NCBI RefSeq assembly: GCF_002127325.2 | Contig: NC_035448.2 | Coordinates: 122,679,422 to 122,743,421, forward strand | DNA from: Helianthus annuus | Taxonomy: Eukaryota; Streptophyta; Magnoliopsida; Asterales; Asteraceae | Direction: 5' to 3' | Length of the DNA stretch: 64,000 nt | Made by a program: the position numbers and the translations under genes | Shown here: in pieces, positions 41,088 to 52,298 of the stretch | Numbering within the stretch: the stretch's first letter is position 1 | How the letters are laid out: each line of letters opens with the position of its first letter | Notes under the pieces: model-generated | Database searches by the model: none | Told to the model about the DNA's origin: nothing | What the model saw: the letters and a program-made list of their open reading frames with translations, nothing else

Positions 41088-41770
41088 TCATATGTTACCC
41101 GAGCGGGATGTCTTACATCCCATGTTGCACCGTCGAAGAGCGTCACCCAAGCTAGAGTCTATGATATCCATGTAGTTGACCGGGTTATCCTCTACTCTTT
41201 TCCCAACCCCGAATTTCATCTCCTTGCCTCCAACCCTCAACGTTAACTTCCTGTCACTCATATCCACCATGGACGGGCAGTGGGAAGGAATGGTCTTCCA
41301 AGAATGAGTGGAACTTCGGTGTCTTCCTCCATGTCGAGTATGACAAAGTCGGATGGGAAGACAAAGTCTCCGACTTTTACCAGTAGATTCTCGACGACAC
41401 CTTGTGGGTGTTTGATAGACCCATCAGCGAGTTGTATGCTTATCTTTGTGGGGCTCGTCTTACCTAGTCCGAGTCGGTCAAACATTGATGCGGGCATGAG
41501 ATTGATGCTAGCCCCAAGTTCGGCTTGTGCATTTCGTACGGGTGATCCCCCAATGGAACAAGGGATGGTGAAGCTTCCGGGGTCGATTTTCTTTTGTGGG
41601 AGTTTATTGAGGTGTACGGCGGAGCATTCTTCACTTAGGTTGACCAATTGCAATGTTTCAGTCTTTCTTTTGTGGGTGAGGAAGTCTCTCATGAATTTTG
41701 AGTACTTCGGTATTTGCGTGAGGACTTCTACAAATGGAAGATTGATGTGCAATTGTTTTAGCAAGTTTAT
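41088..41770 (-). pseudogene. Athila protease remnant (element G)
   Basis: The minus-strand frame 41764-41258 carries FTIPCSIGG, the active-site region AELGASINLMP, LADGSIKHPQGVVEN and VPLILGRPFLPTAR. Athila proteases normally have Asp where Glu precedes LGAS, so the catalytic residue looks changed. The frame shifts near 41262 and goes on to about 41088 (KLTLRVGGKEMKF), after which pol is absent. The hydrophobic-Gly pattern and the GRPFL motif make the assignment firm. Activity is unlikely. Confidence 0.75.
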
Positions 41771-42200
41771 AAATTTTGTGAATTGCTCGTCGGTCTTTTG
41801 GAGTAGTAACCGACCGGGGTAGGGTACCGAGGGGTTTTTGGTAGGTTCAGAATTTTGTGGGGGAGTTGTTTCTTTGTGGGTTGAGGGCGAGTTTGTGGTT
41901 TGGTTTGGTTGGGTGGATTATTTGAGGGTAGTGGGGTTTCCTCGGGACCTACGGTCCGGTTTCTTAGTGGTATGAGGTGTACTTGCGCCTTTGGGTTGGT
42001 TTCGGTATTGCTAGGTAATGCGCCTTGTGGTCTCTCGGAGAAATTTTGGGCTTGTTGACTTAGTTGTTTTTCAATGTTTTGAATACTAGCTTGTTGATTT
42101 CTAAAGTTGGATTCCGTTTGTAGGAATCGATCCGAGTACCTTTGTCGGTTCGGAGATGAGGCGTGTGATGAGATCTTCAAGCCTCTCACGTCCCCCTTGT

Positions 42201-42795
42201 TAGGGGTGTGCAATAACCGAACCGTTAACCAAAACCAAACCGAAACCGACAAAACCGAACCGAAATTAACCAAAACCGAATTAACCGAAAGTCGGTTAAC
42301 GGATATTTTTTTTTACCATCGGTTAACCAAAATTAACCGAACCGAACCGAACCGAATCATTTATTTCTTTATATATTTCTAGCTTTTATAGCTCTATTTC
42401 ATGTATTTCATGTTTTATACTTTCATTTCATGTAATAATACCTGTATTTCATTTATTTATGCCTTCATTTCATTTATTTATACCTTAATTTCATTTATTT
42501 ATACCTCCATTTTATGTATTTAAACATCTATTCATGCATTTATACCTCCATTTCATTTATTTATACATCCATTTCATGTATTTATACATTTATTTCATGT
42601 ATTTATACCTCATTACATGTATTTCTAAGCAAAAAAAATTAGCCCTTGTTTGAATTCGTTATTAACCGAAAATTAACCGAATCAAACCGAAAACCGACAA
42701 ATTAACCGAATTAACCGAACCGATTAACCGACGACTTCGGTGCGGTTATGGATAATGCTAATAACTTGAACCGAACCGAACCGTGCACACCCCTA
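42201..42795. mobile_element. hAT-like MITE, 595 bp, inserted in gag of element G
   Basis: The terminal inverted repeats are TAGGGGTGTGCA and TGCACACCCCTA. Flanking 8-bp direct repeats are CCCCTTGT (42193-42200) and CCCTTTGT (42796-42803), one mismatch. TAGGGG-type ends and 8-bp duplications fit the hAT superfamily. Subterminal arrays of AACCGAACCG lie at both ends. The centre (about 42380-42625) is a run of TTTATACCTCCATTTCAT-like repeats. It has no coding capacity, so it depended on an external transposase. Confidence 0.8.
42380..42625 (+). repeat. Degenerate tandem repeat inside the MITE
   Basis: About a dozen imperfect units of 18-22 bp built on ATTTCATTTATTTATACCTC. The array is very AT-rich. 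Confidence 0.7.
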
Positions 42796-43310
42796 CCCTT
42801 TGTTGTTGTTGAGTGAAATTTTGTGACTCATTTCTTGATTGTTGTTGAAAGTTTGTTCGTTGATTTTGGTTTTGTTGGTTACTACTATTTCCGGGCTCCC
42901 TCCAACCAAGGTTAGGGTGGTTACGCTATCCTTGGTTGTAGGTACCCGTTGGGGCACCCGACGGCCTAGGTCGATTATCAATGTAGTTTACCATTTCCGT
43001 TTGATTGTCCATTTCTTTCATACAACTCCAATTTTCATGTGGCCTACCACACCCTTCACAAGCCATAACCGAGGCCATTTTTGTCATTTCTAACTTTTTG
43101 ATTTTTGAGGATAGGGCCTTGATTTAGGCTTGTAAAGAAGTGCTCTTATCTACTTTATGGGCGCCCAGGGCAAAAGATTTTGGGCCTCGAGGGGTGTGCC
43201 ATTGAAAATGGTTTTGAGCAGTTTCCTCAATTTGATTATAGATTTCATTTGGGCGACAATTACTTAGGAGTCCCCCGGAACTTGAGTCAAGTGTTTGTCT
43301 CGTGTGTGAC

Positions 43311-43781
43311 TGTAGGATCATTTGCTGACCCGAACGAGTCGATCAGAGGTGTTCTACTTAGTATGAAAGGCGGAAACATACATAATGAGGTAGATTCAGC
43401 AAGATATCACTTTAAACTATCTATTGTATTGATTCTGATATGATTACAATTCAGTAGACACTTCGACAGAGCTTCACCGTCGGAAACACCCAAAGTAATC
43501 TCGTGTGAAATGAAACGAAATCACAGCTATTTATAGCTATCCTAATTCCATGTGAACATGACTCAAACGGAAATACAACACATGCGGAACTATATGTTGA
43601 AACGGAAATAGAAGACTCAAGCGAAATTACTAGATAATTCCGTGCGGAATTATCCTGAACTATTTTATGCGGAATTAGTCCTTCGTGCATAATTAGCTTT
43701 ATGTCTTGATTCCTCGATCTTCGTGCCACGAACAATGCAAGACTCGATACAAGACGAAGTCGACAGATGTATGCACCAACA
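43311..43781 (-). mobile_element. Copia solo LTR (471 bp) with 5-bp TSD, same family type as element H
   Basis: On the minus strand it starts TGTTGGTGCATAC and ends GATCCTACA, the termini of the H LTRs. GTGAC flanks it on both sides (43306-43310 and 43782-43786). No internal region is present, which fits LTR-LTR recombination. It splits the gag of element G between FYNGLLS and HTRQTLD. Confidence 0.9.
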
Positions 43782-44811
43782 GTGACAATAGTCCATTATA
43801 GAAAGTGGATACTTGTTGCCACACGGCGAGACCATGGTGAGGGCATTTTCTTAATAGCTCCTTGACTCTTTCCCAAGTTTCATATAAGGATTCCTCGTCC
43901 TCTTGTGAATATGTATTGATTTAAGTCATTAATTTAGCGGTTTTAGAGGGCGGGAAATACTTATGTAGAAATTTTTAGGCAAGTTCATCCCAAGTGTTTA
44001 CCGAACCACTTGGGAGGGTGTTTAGCCAAGCCTTAGCTCGGTCTTTTAGTGAAAAAGGGAACATTCGAAGGCGGATGGCATCGTTTGATGCTCTGTTGAT
44101 CCGGAAAGGGTCACATATTTCCAAAAAGTTGGTAATATGTAAATGGGGATCTTCATCAGCCAGGCCATGGAAGGTTGCGGAATTTTGGAGCATTTGGATC
44201 AAATGCGGCCCGATTTCGAAGTTGTTGGCATCGACATTCGGTGCATTTATGGCGGCTCCGAGATTACCGACCGTGGGTCGTAGGTAATCTATTAGAGTAC
44301 ACTGATCCGCCATTGGGAGTTGATCCCCCGAAGCCTTCTGTTGATTTTTGGCTTTTAGTCTTTTTCTTAGAAAGCGTTCAGGTTCGTCTAGAGGTTCTTT
44401 TATGTCTTTATCGGAACTTGAGCTCATGCACTGCGTAGAGAATTTAGGCCCTGCGATTGAGTTCCAAGTCCTGCGATAAAAACAAAAAGGAATATCGGTC
44501 AGATCTCTCACCATGACCCCGTGGTCAATGACCACGACCCGTGGTCGTGGTTACAGTTGCTGTTTTCTGATCCCAGTTACTGGGGAGTTCAGCACGGCCC
44601 AGTGGTGCACCGCCACGGCCCCGTGGTTACTCTTCTGTAACTCAGAAAACAAAAACTGCCAATAAGAATAATGGGCACGACCCCGTGTCTGACCGGGCAT
44701 GGCCCATGCTGAAGTCTGCAGAAACTGAAAAACTTAGAAAAATCCTAAAAAAATAGAAAAATAAATAAAAATAATAAGGCCGTTGCTTTTAAACTCTCTT
44801 AAAATCCTTGT

Positions 44812-44830
44812 GTCACAGGCAACGACACCA
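44812..44830 (-). other. Degenerate primer binding site of element G
   Basis: The minus strand reads TGGTGTCGTTGCCTGTGAC. It resembles the Athila PBS TGGCGCCGTTGCCGGGGAC (tRNA-Asp type) with several changes. It lies just inside the presumed LTR end (CGCACA at about 44837). Confidence 0.6.
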
Positions 44831-44836
44831 AAAAGG

Positions 44837-46072
44837 TGTGCGTTAGGTGTGATATGATTTTATTAATATTTTAAGCTCATTTTACACATTAGTCAAGTTT
44901 TAAATTTATAAAACACGATATTATACTAACACTAAACACACACTTGGGTAAGTGAACGCATAGTGAGAATAGTATAGTGTTGGTAAGATACCGAGGTCGT
45001 CCGAGGACACAAGAGCTTTTAATACCGGTTTATCCTCAACGTCTAATCGATCTAAATTTTTTGAGAAAAATTTTGAAACATGAAAATAAAAACTATAAAA
45101 ATGCAAAGATAAATAAAATAAAAACTGATAGACAGGATAGAATCATTTGGATCCAACTCGTCTTTAATGTATCCTTTGAGGATTTTCGCACTTTCGGACT
45201 TTTTAAGAGATTATCTTAGTTATAGTAGTAGGCCCCTCTTTTGAAGGTGGCGTTACCCTCAACCCACTGGTTTGAGTCAGCAGGGATACAATCCCAAAGG
45301 GTCGGAATATTGAAAGACAATTAAGTAAGTTATTAATGCGAAAAGTGGTAGGCCCCTCTTTTGAAGGTGACATTACCCTCGGCTAAGTGGTTTGAGTCAG
45401 CAAGGATACAATCCCAAGAAGCCGGTTTAAAGTATTAATAGTAGTTTACAGATGAGGAGTTCAAGCTATTCGCACCCCCGCCATCCAATACCATTGGGTA
45501 TTGAAGGAGGTCCTAGTAAGCTTGAACCAGGTCCTCGCAGGATCTATACACTGAACGAGAGAAGAACTTTACCAAACCATTCCCCTAAACCCCGACCAGG
45601 TAGTCAACGCGCTTTATATAGACCGTAAAGACACAAATGGTGATATCACTTACTTTATATAGACAGTAAAGTAACCTCAAGACACCACGAGAAAATGATA
45701 AAGAAAATTCACCTTCAACATAAGAAACTAGTTATTAAAGTCATTAATACAAACCCAAATAAAAAGTGCCGAAAGATTAAAAATCAAAAGTAATACATAA
45801 AAGAATTGTCTTCACCAAGTGATGTAAGAGGCTTAACCAAACATGGCCTTTGATTGGCAAGAACCCTTACAATCAATCTTGGATCCCGAGACAACTACAT
45901 ACTCTAAAGATGGATGATGGATGATGGTGGTGGGTGTCGGTGTTGTAGTGGTGGTGGAGTAGTGATAAAGTGGGAGAACAGTGGTTTGCCAATGAATGCC
46001 TTTCAAGTGAACCAAGCACCCCTATTTATAGCTAGAATAGAAACCTGGCCATGGCCCCGTGTCTAGTGGGCA
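44837..46072 (-). repeat. LTR shared by elements G and J, segment 1 (U5/R side)
   Basis: This segment joins the PBS on one side and is cut by solo LTR K1 on the other. Read on the minus strand, a TATAAATAGG-type TATA box lies at about 46028-46019. Near 45226-45420 an approximately 80-bp block (TAGGCCCCTCTTTTGAAGGT) is duplicated 121 bp apart. A GATGATGG/GGTGGTGG microsatellite lies at 45909-45960. Confidence 0.6.
45225..45425 (+). repeat. Direct duplication within the G/J LTR
   Basis: GTAGGCCCCTCTTTTGAAGG, GGTTTGAGTCAGCA and GGATACAATCCCAA recur in the same order at 45227 and 45348. Confidence 0.75.
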
Positions 46073-48438
46073 TGTGACACTTCGGAATTTCCCGGACAAT
46101 CTTTCGATGTAACATGTGTGTACGTATATTATTAAATGAAAAAGTTGTGTATTGTTTTGATGTTCTATGTGATCCTTGCTTTGTGTGTATGTATGATATG
46201 TATATACATATATAGGTAGGAGTGTGTGTTATATATATGTGTGGGCCGAGACCTCTAAGAACCCGACTCGAGACCACGGTCTCGAGTGAACAGTAGCAAT
46301 GGGCCGGTTGGGCCTTGTCACCCCTTAGCCCACCCGGAAGCAACCCTAACCCACTCGAAATCCTATATAAACCAACCCACCCCTCCCTTAACCATTTTTA
46401 CAAATCTCACTACACTCTCACACTCTCCTCTCACACTTAAACCCTAAAACCCTCAAAGAATCACCTTCCTCTCCTTTCCTTCTCCTTCTTGGATCCGACC
46501 AACAAGAGCACCCTTTGGATTAGCTTGGAATCATCACTCGAAAGGCTTCAATCCATCACCAACTTGAACACCTTTGTGTCACTCTTGAACCGGTTAGTGA
46601 TGATGATGTTGTTTATATTTGCTTGTTACTAAATGATGCTTGATTATTGTTGTTGTTGTTGTGCTTGCTAGACAAAATAGAGTGTTTTTCCGGTTGTTAT
46701 GATGTTTGGTTAGATCGGTTATATGTTTCGGATTAAGTGCTAGCTATGTGATTCATGTTACTAATAAGAGGATATGTTATATTGTTTAGGTTGAATGGTC
46801 TTCTTTGTTTATTATCCGATTGATATTAAGGGCTCGGGTAGGGGACTTTATGCATGATTTTGGGTTATAAATGATGAATGTGGTTTTGAACATTGTTTGA
46901 ATAAATGAAGAACATGTATGAAGATGTTATGAACATTCAAATATTATGGTTTTTGATCTGTTTTGTGCACATTATAGACAAACAGACATGTTAGTGGATA
47001 TAGTACACAATTTACATGAAAATGCAATTCTATTGGTTAGTACAGTTTGCAGGTTCTAGAAGGTCTTCATGCGCACGTAATCACGGTTGCGAGTCGCAAC
47101 CTTTGGTTGCTACTCGAAACCACAGCAGGATTTGTCGAGACCTCCCGGTTGCGAGTCGTAATCAACGCTTATCGATCCGATTGCGAGTCGTAACCACAAC
47201 TGCTTTGTCGGAACCGCCGGTTGCGAGTCGGAATCTCCGATTGCGAGTCGTAACCAAAGCGTGACGAACCGAGACCTTGGTTGCGAGTCGCAACCTTGGT
47301 TGCGAGTCACCTTTGTCTCGACTGGGCTGTTATTGGGCCAAAGAGCTTGTTGGATCATCTGTTAACTGGATTGCCTGTGTGACTGTTACTGTTTAGGCCC
47401 AATACCCCACTGTTTGTATATTGCATGTTATACGTGTTTGCTATATGTACTGCCATACGTGTTCGCTATGTGTTTACTTGTACCCGACTTGACCCATACT
47501 TGGTAACCATGCTAGGACGTGGTGACCAACATACTTAACCAAGTAACGTATCATACCGAGCAATCCAAGGTGAGTTCACAACTTAAAAGCATGCGTCCCG
47601 GTGGTTTGGGACACGAGACTAAAACAACCCTATCCCCTTGTAAAGGGGATACCGTCTACATTCCTTCCCTAGTTATTGGGAACAAACTTACTTTATCTTC
47701 CCTTGTATTGGGAAACCCTTTTTAGTTAATTACTGTTTATACGGAATGCAACCAACGGCACTAAACGCAACTCTATCACTCAAGTCCCTACTACATAATA
47801 CCGATTAGTCGCCGGTGCCAGGCGAACGGGTTATTAGTTGATAGCGCTATTTAGGTCTTACCAGCCTCACACCGTGCCATGGTATGGGATCGGTCGTGAA
47901 CTAATGTACTCAGGCATCCGTCAATGATGATAGAACATTGACATCGGGGCATCCTGCGGAAACGCAAACGGTTACCTAGTGTTCGGTATTGGAAAAACAG
48001 TTTAGTCGCTAACTTTTGGGGTAGCTCCCCATGGCATGTATAAACGGATAAATTAACTGGTGAAACAAGTTTTTGGTAATTAAAACTGGACAACTAGTGA
48101 ACTCACTCAGCATTATTGTTGACCCCTTACTGCATGCTTTGCAGGTGGCCAGTGACTGGAGCAGCTGCTTGGGATGTGTAGTGGTCGTCGGCCCGTATGT
48201 TGGGCATTTATCATGCTTACCTTATGAACATTGTTTAAAACTGTTTACTTATGCTTCCGCTACTTTTTACTCTGAACTTTAAAACTTTAAACCCTAAACT
48301 TGATATTTGCTAATCTTATGGTTAGTAAGTATTACTTTCGTTATCAATTTAATTAGTCAGTATAATTGGTGGCTGGATCCTGGTCAGTCACGCCCTCGAA
48401 GCGGGTGTAATCCGCAGGTGGATTTTGGGGGTGTGACA
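46073..48438 (+). mobile_element. K1: Tekay/Del-like solo LTR (2366 bp) with 5-bp TSD
   Basis: It begins TGTGACACTTCGGAATTTCC and ends GATTTTGGGGGTGTGACA, termini that I recall from plant chromovirus (Tekay/Del) LTRs. GGGCA flanks it on both sides (46068-46072 and 48439-48443). TATATAAAC near 46363 is a TATA box candidate. It has no PBS, PPT or coding region, so it is a solo LTR inside the G/J LTR. Confidence 0.85.
47083..47312 (+). repeat. Array of GGTTGCGAGTCG(C/T)AACC near-palindromes in K1
   Basis: About eight copies of a 17-bp quasi-palindrome (GGTTGCGA-GTCGCAACC with one central mismatch) or half-copies are spaced 15-45 bp apart, downstream of the TATA box. Confidence 0.75.
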
Positions 48439-48733
48439 GGGCACGCCCCGTGGCTATCATGTTCTCTTCCTTCATTAATTGCAATTGTCAGCAGAGGGCC
48501 CCACACGACCCCGTGTCTCCTGGGCATGGCCCCATGGTCAACTCTTTGTTGTACTATCAAGATTCTTCATATCTTAGCGTTGACTACGCCCCGTGTTGAG
48601 TTGGGCTCGCCCCTGTGGTGGGCGTGGAAGCTTCTACAGGTTTGTCTTTTGTGTAGGCTCCTGACCACACCCCATGCCCAGCTGGGCACGGCCTCGTGGC
48701 CAGTCTCTGTTTCCTTGTTTTTGCTTTGGGGTT
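48439..48733 (-). repeat. G/J LTR, segment 2 (U3), between insertions K1 and H
   Basis: It resumes after the K1 duplication and is cut at 48733 by copia element H. It contains about six motifs of GGCACGGCCCCGTGG type. The part from 48618 to 48733 is homologous to 55615-55735. Confidence 0.6.
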
Positions 48734-49197
48734 TGTAGGATCGTTTTCAGAACCAAACGAGTCGATCAGAAGAGTGCTTCACCAATACAAATGGCGGAAA
48801 CAGATGTATCGATGTTATTTCAGCTGGAATGCATGAGAAATCACTTTAAACTGTCTTTTGATTGATATTAGATCGTTTACAGTGCTGTAGACACTTCGAC
48901 AGAGCTTCGCCGTCGGAACTAATCTCGTTTTAAAATGAACATGCACATCAGGGTATTTATAGGCCACTAATTCCGCTTGGAAGATCCCAAACGGAATCTA
49001 ATTCTGTGCGGAATTAGTTCAAGCAATATTAGATCTCAAACGGAATTAGGGTTCTGAGTGGAATTACCATTCCAAGCGGAATTATAATTCCGTGTGGAAT
49101 TACCTATAAATCCCCTTTCTTGTTTTGCGCGCCCTGATCTAGCTATTATAATACAAGACCCGATACAAGACGAAGTCGACAGACGTATGCACCAACA
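48734..49197 (-). repeat. 3' LTR of element H (464 bp)
   Basis: Minus strand TGTTGGTGCATACG ... GATCCTACA. It contains several GGAATTA/TAATTCC motifs. It is nearly identical to 54852-55314. Confidence 0.9.
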
Positions 49198-49213
49198 GAC
49201 TCCCCCTCGGATG
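49198..49213 (-). other. Polypurine tract of element H
   Basis: The minus strand reads CATCCGAGGGGGAGTC just before the LTR. Confidence 0.7.
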
Positions 49214-50665
49214 TTGACGAGTCTTCAGTGTCGAGTCTTCGGTTGTCAAACCTTCAGTCTTTATTAGTCTGCTCGCTCTCTCTAAATATTCTCCATTGTA
49301 AGCATCCTCAATCATTCTCTTTCTCTTCTTTTCAAACTTGGCTTTCTACATCTTCAATCTTTCTCTCGATGTCTTCAGACTCCCCCTTTCAATATGCTGG
49401 GATCGTAGTCTGAAATTCACTATCTTCAGGCTTTAGATCGAACACCTGGCTTTAGTCAATCTTTATACCTGCATATTCTCTACCTCAAACATAAGTTTCA
49501 CAAAGATTTTCCAAATTCAGAAACTACTTTGCAAGAATCATTCAAAATGATTTAACCTTTGATGAACCACTTGTAAGAAAAACTTTTCATATATTTTAAG
49601 CACAAACTCCCCCTCACGAAATGTTCATCATGTTTAGTACTAGGAACTTCGAAAATCAGCTTTTCAAAATCAGTTTGTCGAAAATCTTTTTGTATTTTTT
49701 CAAAAGTTTATGCTAAAACACACTTAAAATCTTTTTGAATTTTTGATTTTAAAGAAACGCAGTAAAGAAATATTTACATACAATCTTTTTATGAGTTTGT
49801 GTAAGAGGATCATATCAGTTAATGAGACATGTCATCAACACCGTTAAGCTTTAGACATTTTAAATTCTAAATGATTCACATAGATTGACAGTTAAATCTT
49901 TACAAAAAGTTTAACTGTTTCGAGATACGAATTAGTGTTTTAATTACTTGACTTATTCGAGTGTCCCACCTCAGAATATACTCCTGTATCCAGATTTCTA
50001 TATTCAGTCTTAAGGTGAATATACACTAGTGATATCTGTAAACGGGTAAATGCGAAACCGTAAGAGCTCAGGTCAGAACTTCCGTTCAACAAAGAGATGA
50101 CGATTCGACTTTAGGTGTGTCCTGTTTGGGGATCTTTTCTTCAATTGCCATTGATACATATCTTTCGATAATTCTCAATTTTTTAGCAGAGGGCTGGCTT
50201 TAAGATTAAAGCATTTGCAAAGTATTATACGAGGACTAGGCTATTGCTCCCGCAAAATCAGAAGTCCTGGTATAATACACCAGATATCACCACGCACAAA
50301 GACCTAGTATGTCAGAAACAAGAAATCTTTCAAACAAGATTTCGGGGGTTACCCATATATCCGAGAGATGTTCCCTACGAGATAAGTAAGAATTCGTATT
50401 TATGTTTATATAATCTACTAAATGAGTAAAAGTTTACTAACACATCCTTAGTGAGATCATTTATCACTATTAGACTTTCAAAATCTTTAGCATATTCTGA
50501 TAGTCCACTGATGTACTATCATTTCCTCTTTTATATAACCAAACTCATTTCTGATTTTTTCAATGTTTTTGGCTTTTTTCTGATTTTATCATGTTTTTAT
50601 ATTTTCAAGAAAGATGCCGATTCATGCTCCGCGATTACCAACTTGGGAGCTCCGGCAAGTCAGAT
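49214..50665 (-). other. Noncoding 3' part of element H
   Basis: No coding frame with known similarity is visible. It is AT-rich. The pol domains expected here in an autonomous element are absent. Confidence 0.65.
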
Positions 50666-50667
50666 TT

Positions 50668-52101
50668 CTATTCGACGAAGAATACCGACACCCAAGCCTG
50701 ACCATCCTTGGGTGTAACTTGTTCAGTCTCACTTGGGGTTTCCACTTTCCTTTTTGACTGATAAAAATCTTTTACCCCTTTAGCCTTCCCCTCAATCATT
50801 TTTCCAAAAATATTTTTCACTATGGGGTTAAAGGCTTTGCCAACATTCAATTCTTTCATTTTAGGAAAGAATTGATTTGAAATCTCAACTTTGCCGATTT
50901 TAGATTTCAAATTTTCAGCCCTTAGTGGTGGAAAATTTACATCATCCACTGGTGGAACTTTCTTCTCCTCTTTGATAACAACTTGAGGCTCCTCTGATTT
51001 TATGGAATCAGATTCAGCACTAGAACTATTTCTTGATTTCTTAACAACCCATTTTTGATTGTTAAGTTTCTCCTTTCTTTTGAAAACATTTTTCGAACAC
51101 TCACCAACCTCAAAATTGAATTTTCAAAAACTTTAAGTCTGTTCGTTGGTGGTTCGGTTTTCTCAACAATCTTTTCTTTCAGTTTTTCAGAAACTTCCTG
51201 TTTTGGTTTGAATGCTTTCGGACAATTCCTAGCAATATGACTAACAATTTTGCACTGAAAACAAGTTCTCGTTTCTATCTTCTTCTGAGCAACACTCTTC
51301 TTCATTTCTTCTTGCTTCTTGGCAAGGAATTCTTTGTTCGTTTGCTTTCTGAATGTTTGTTCTTTCTCAGCTTCTGATGATTTTCCTAAAACAAACACAG
51401 TTTTTGGTTTATAAACTTTTTCATTTGTATAATTTTTTGGTTGATTAAATCCAAGACCTTTCTTTTTGAAATTGCCATTATGGTTTGGTTTCTTTTGAAA
51501 ACTATAACCATAATTGTAACCCATTTTCTTATTTATTCTTTGTTGATCTCTTAAAGTATATTGTTTAGGTTTTCCAGAAAGATTTAAATCTTTTATTTCA
51601 AAAATATTTATTTCTGTGATTTTGAAAACCTTTTTAATCATTTCAATTTTAACACTTCTTATTATCTCATCAGAATATAATTTTTGCAGAATCTTTCAAA
51701 GTATATGCTACTTTGATCGGTTCGTCATTCAAATTAGATTTTGATAGCAAAAATTCTTTATCATAAACTCGTTTGTCCTTTTTGACTGTTGACTTTGATG
51801 TGTCGGACTCAGACTTTGACTCAGATTTGGAGTCCCCCATTTCATCATTTTCCAACACCTGATCTACAACTTTCTTTATTAACTCGGACTCATGATCAGT
51901 GTCGGACGATGTGAACGTAACATCAATATTTTCTAGCAAGTTATCTAACGACCCAGAATCCCACTTTAAGTTTGTTGCCTTTTCGACTCTTTCAGAATTT
52001 GGATTTCGAGGAGAATATCCATTTTCAACCGGGGGTGGACATCTATTATAGACAACACTTGGTTTCTTACCAGGAATCTTCACTTCATCATCTCCTTTCA
52101 T
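50668..52101 (-). pseudogene. Second gag-like segment of element H (acidic region and second zinc knuckle)
   Basis: Three frames follow one another on the minus strand: 52101-51670 (Ser/Asp/Glu-rich, SKSESKSESDTSKS), 51641-51000 (Lys-rich, with the zinc-knuckle-like CFQCKIVSHIARNC near 51255-51215) and 50949-50668 (ending PKDGQAWVSVFF). They match in order the acidic stretch, second knuckle and WVPKSN-type end that precede the protease in element I. Frame changes between the pieces mean it is broken. No DSG protease motif follows. Confidence 0.65.
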
Positions 52102-52298
52102 TTAAGACTTCTTCTCTTCCGAAGTCTTCTCTTCTTCAAACGTCTTCATTCCTTCCACTATGGGGTAAATCCTGTCAACAACAAAAGTAGAACATGAGTA
52201 ACTTTTTAACAAATCATTTACTCTCTTGGTTTCGATTTTTTAGGTTTCCAGTTTCAACTCAAGTTCAGCATATTTTTTCAGTGTAATAAATGACATTG

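Larger units (their letters stand above)
41771..44427 (-). pseudogene. gag: Athila-type gag (element G), interrupted by a MITE and a solo LTR
   Basis: The start ATG is at 44427 (MSSSSDKD). The gag domain is seen as HITNFLEICDPF, RLRMFPFSLKDRAKAWL and SVNTWDELA. A TAA in place of Gln follows (near 43980), then a second TAA (near 43923). The frame resumes as a YSQEDEESLYETWERVKELL segment and FYNGLL. It is cut by a solo LTR (43311-43781), resumes with a conserved Gln-Trp segment and a CEGCGRPHENWSC cluster (near 43060), is cut again by the MITE (42201-42795), and ends in a QLSQQAQNFSERPQGALPSN segment and a Pro/Thr-rich tail. Confidence 0.8.
40541..44836 (-). mobile_element. Element G: Athila-like internal region, minus strand, pol largely deleted
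   Basis: On the minus strand: degenerate PBS (44830-44812), leader, gag (from 44427), protease remnant (to about 41088), then a post-coding block with the Athila stem-loop (40586-40569). RT, RNase H and integrase are missing. A MITE and a copia solo LTR interrupt gag. CCCCGTG-type motifs are scattered through the leader (44510-44720) and the 3' part (40665-40900). Confidence 0.7.

Noticed and set aside
41280..41822. 180-codon plus-strand frame opposite the Athila protease
   Set aside because: It is the antisense shadow of the minus-strand protease, whose motifs are clear.
48307..48738. 143-codon open frame across the end of K1
   Set aside because: It crosses the solo LTR border and target duplication, so it cannot be an inherited gene.
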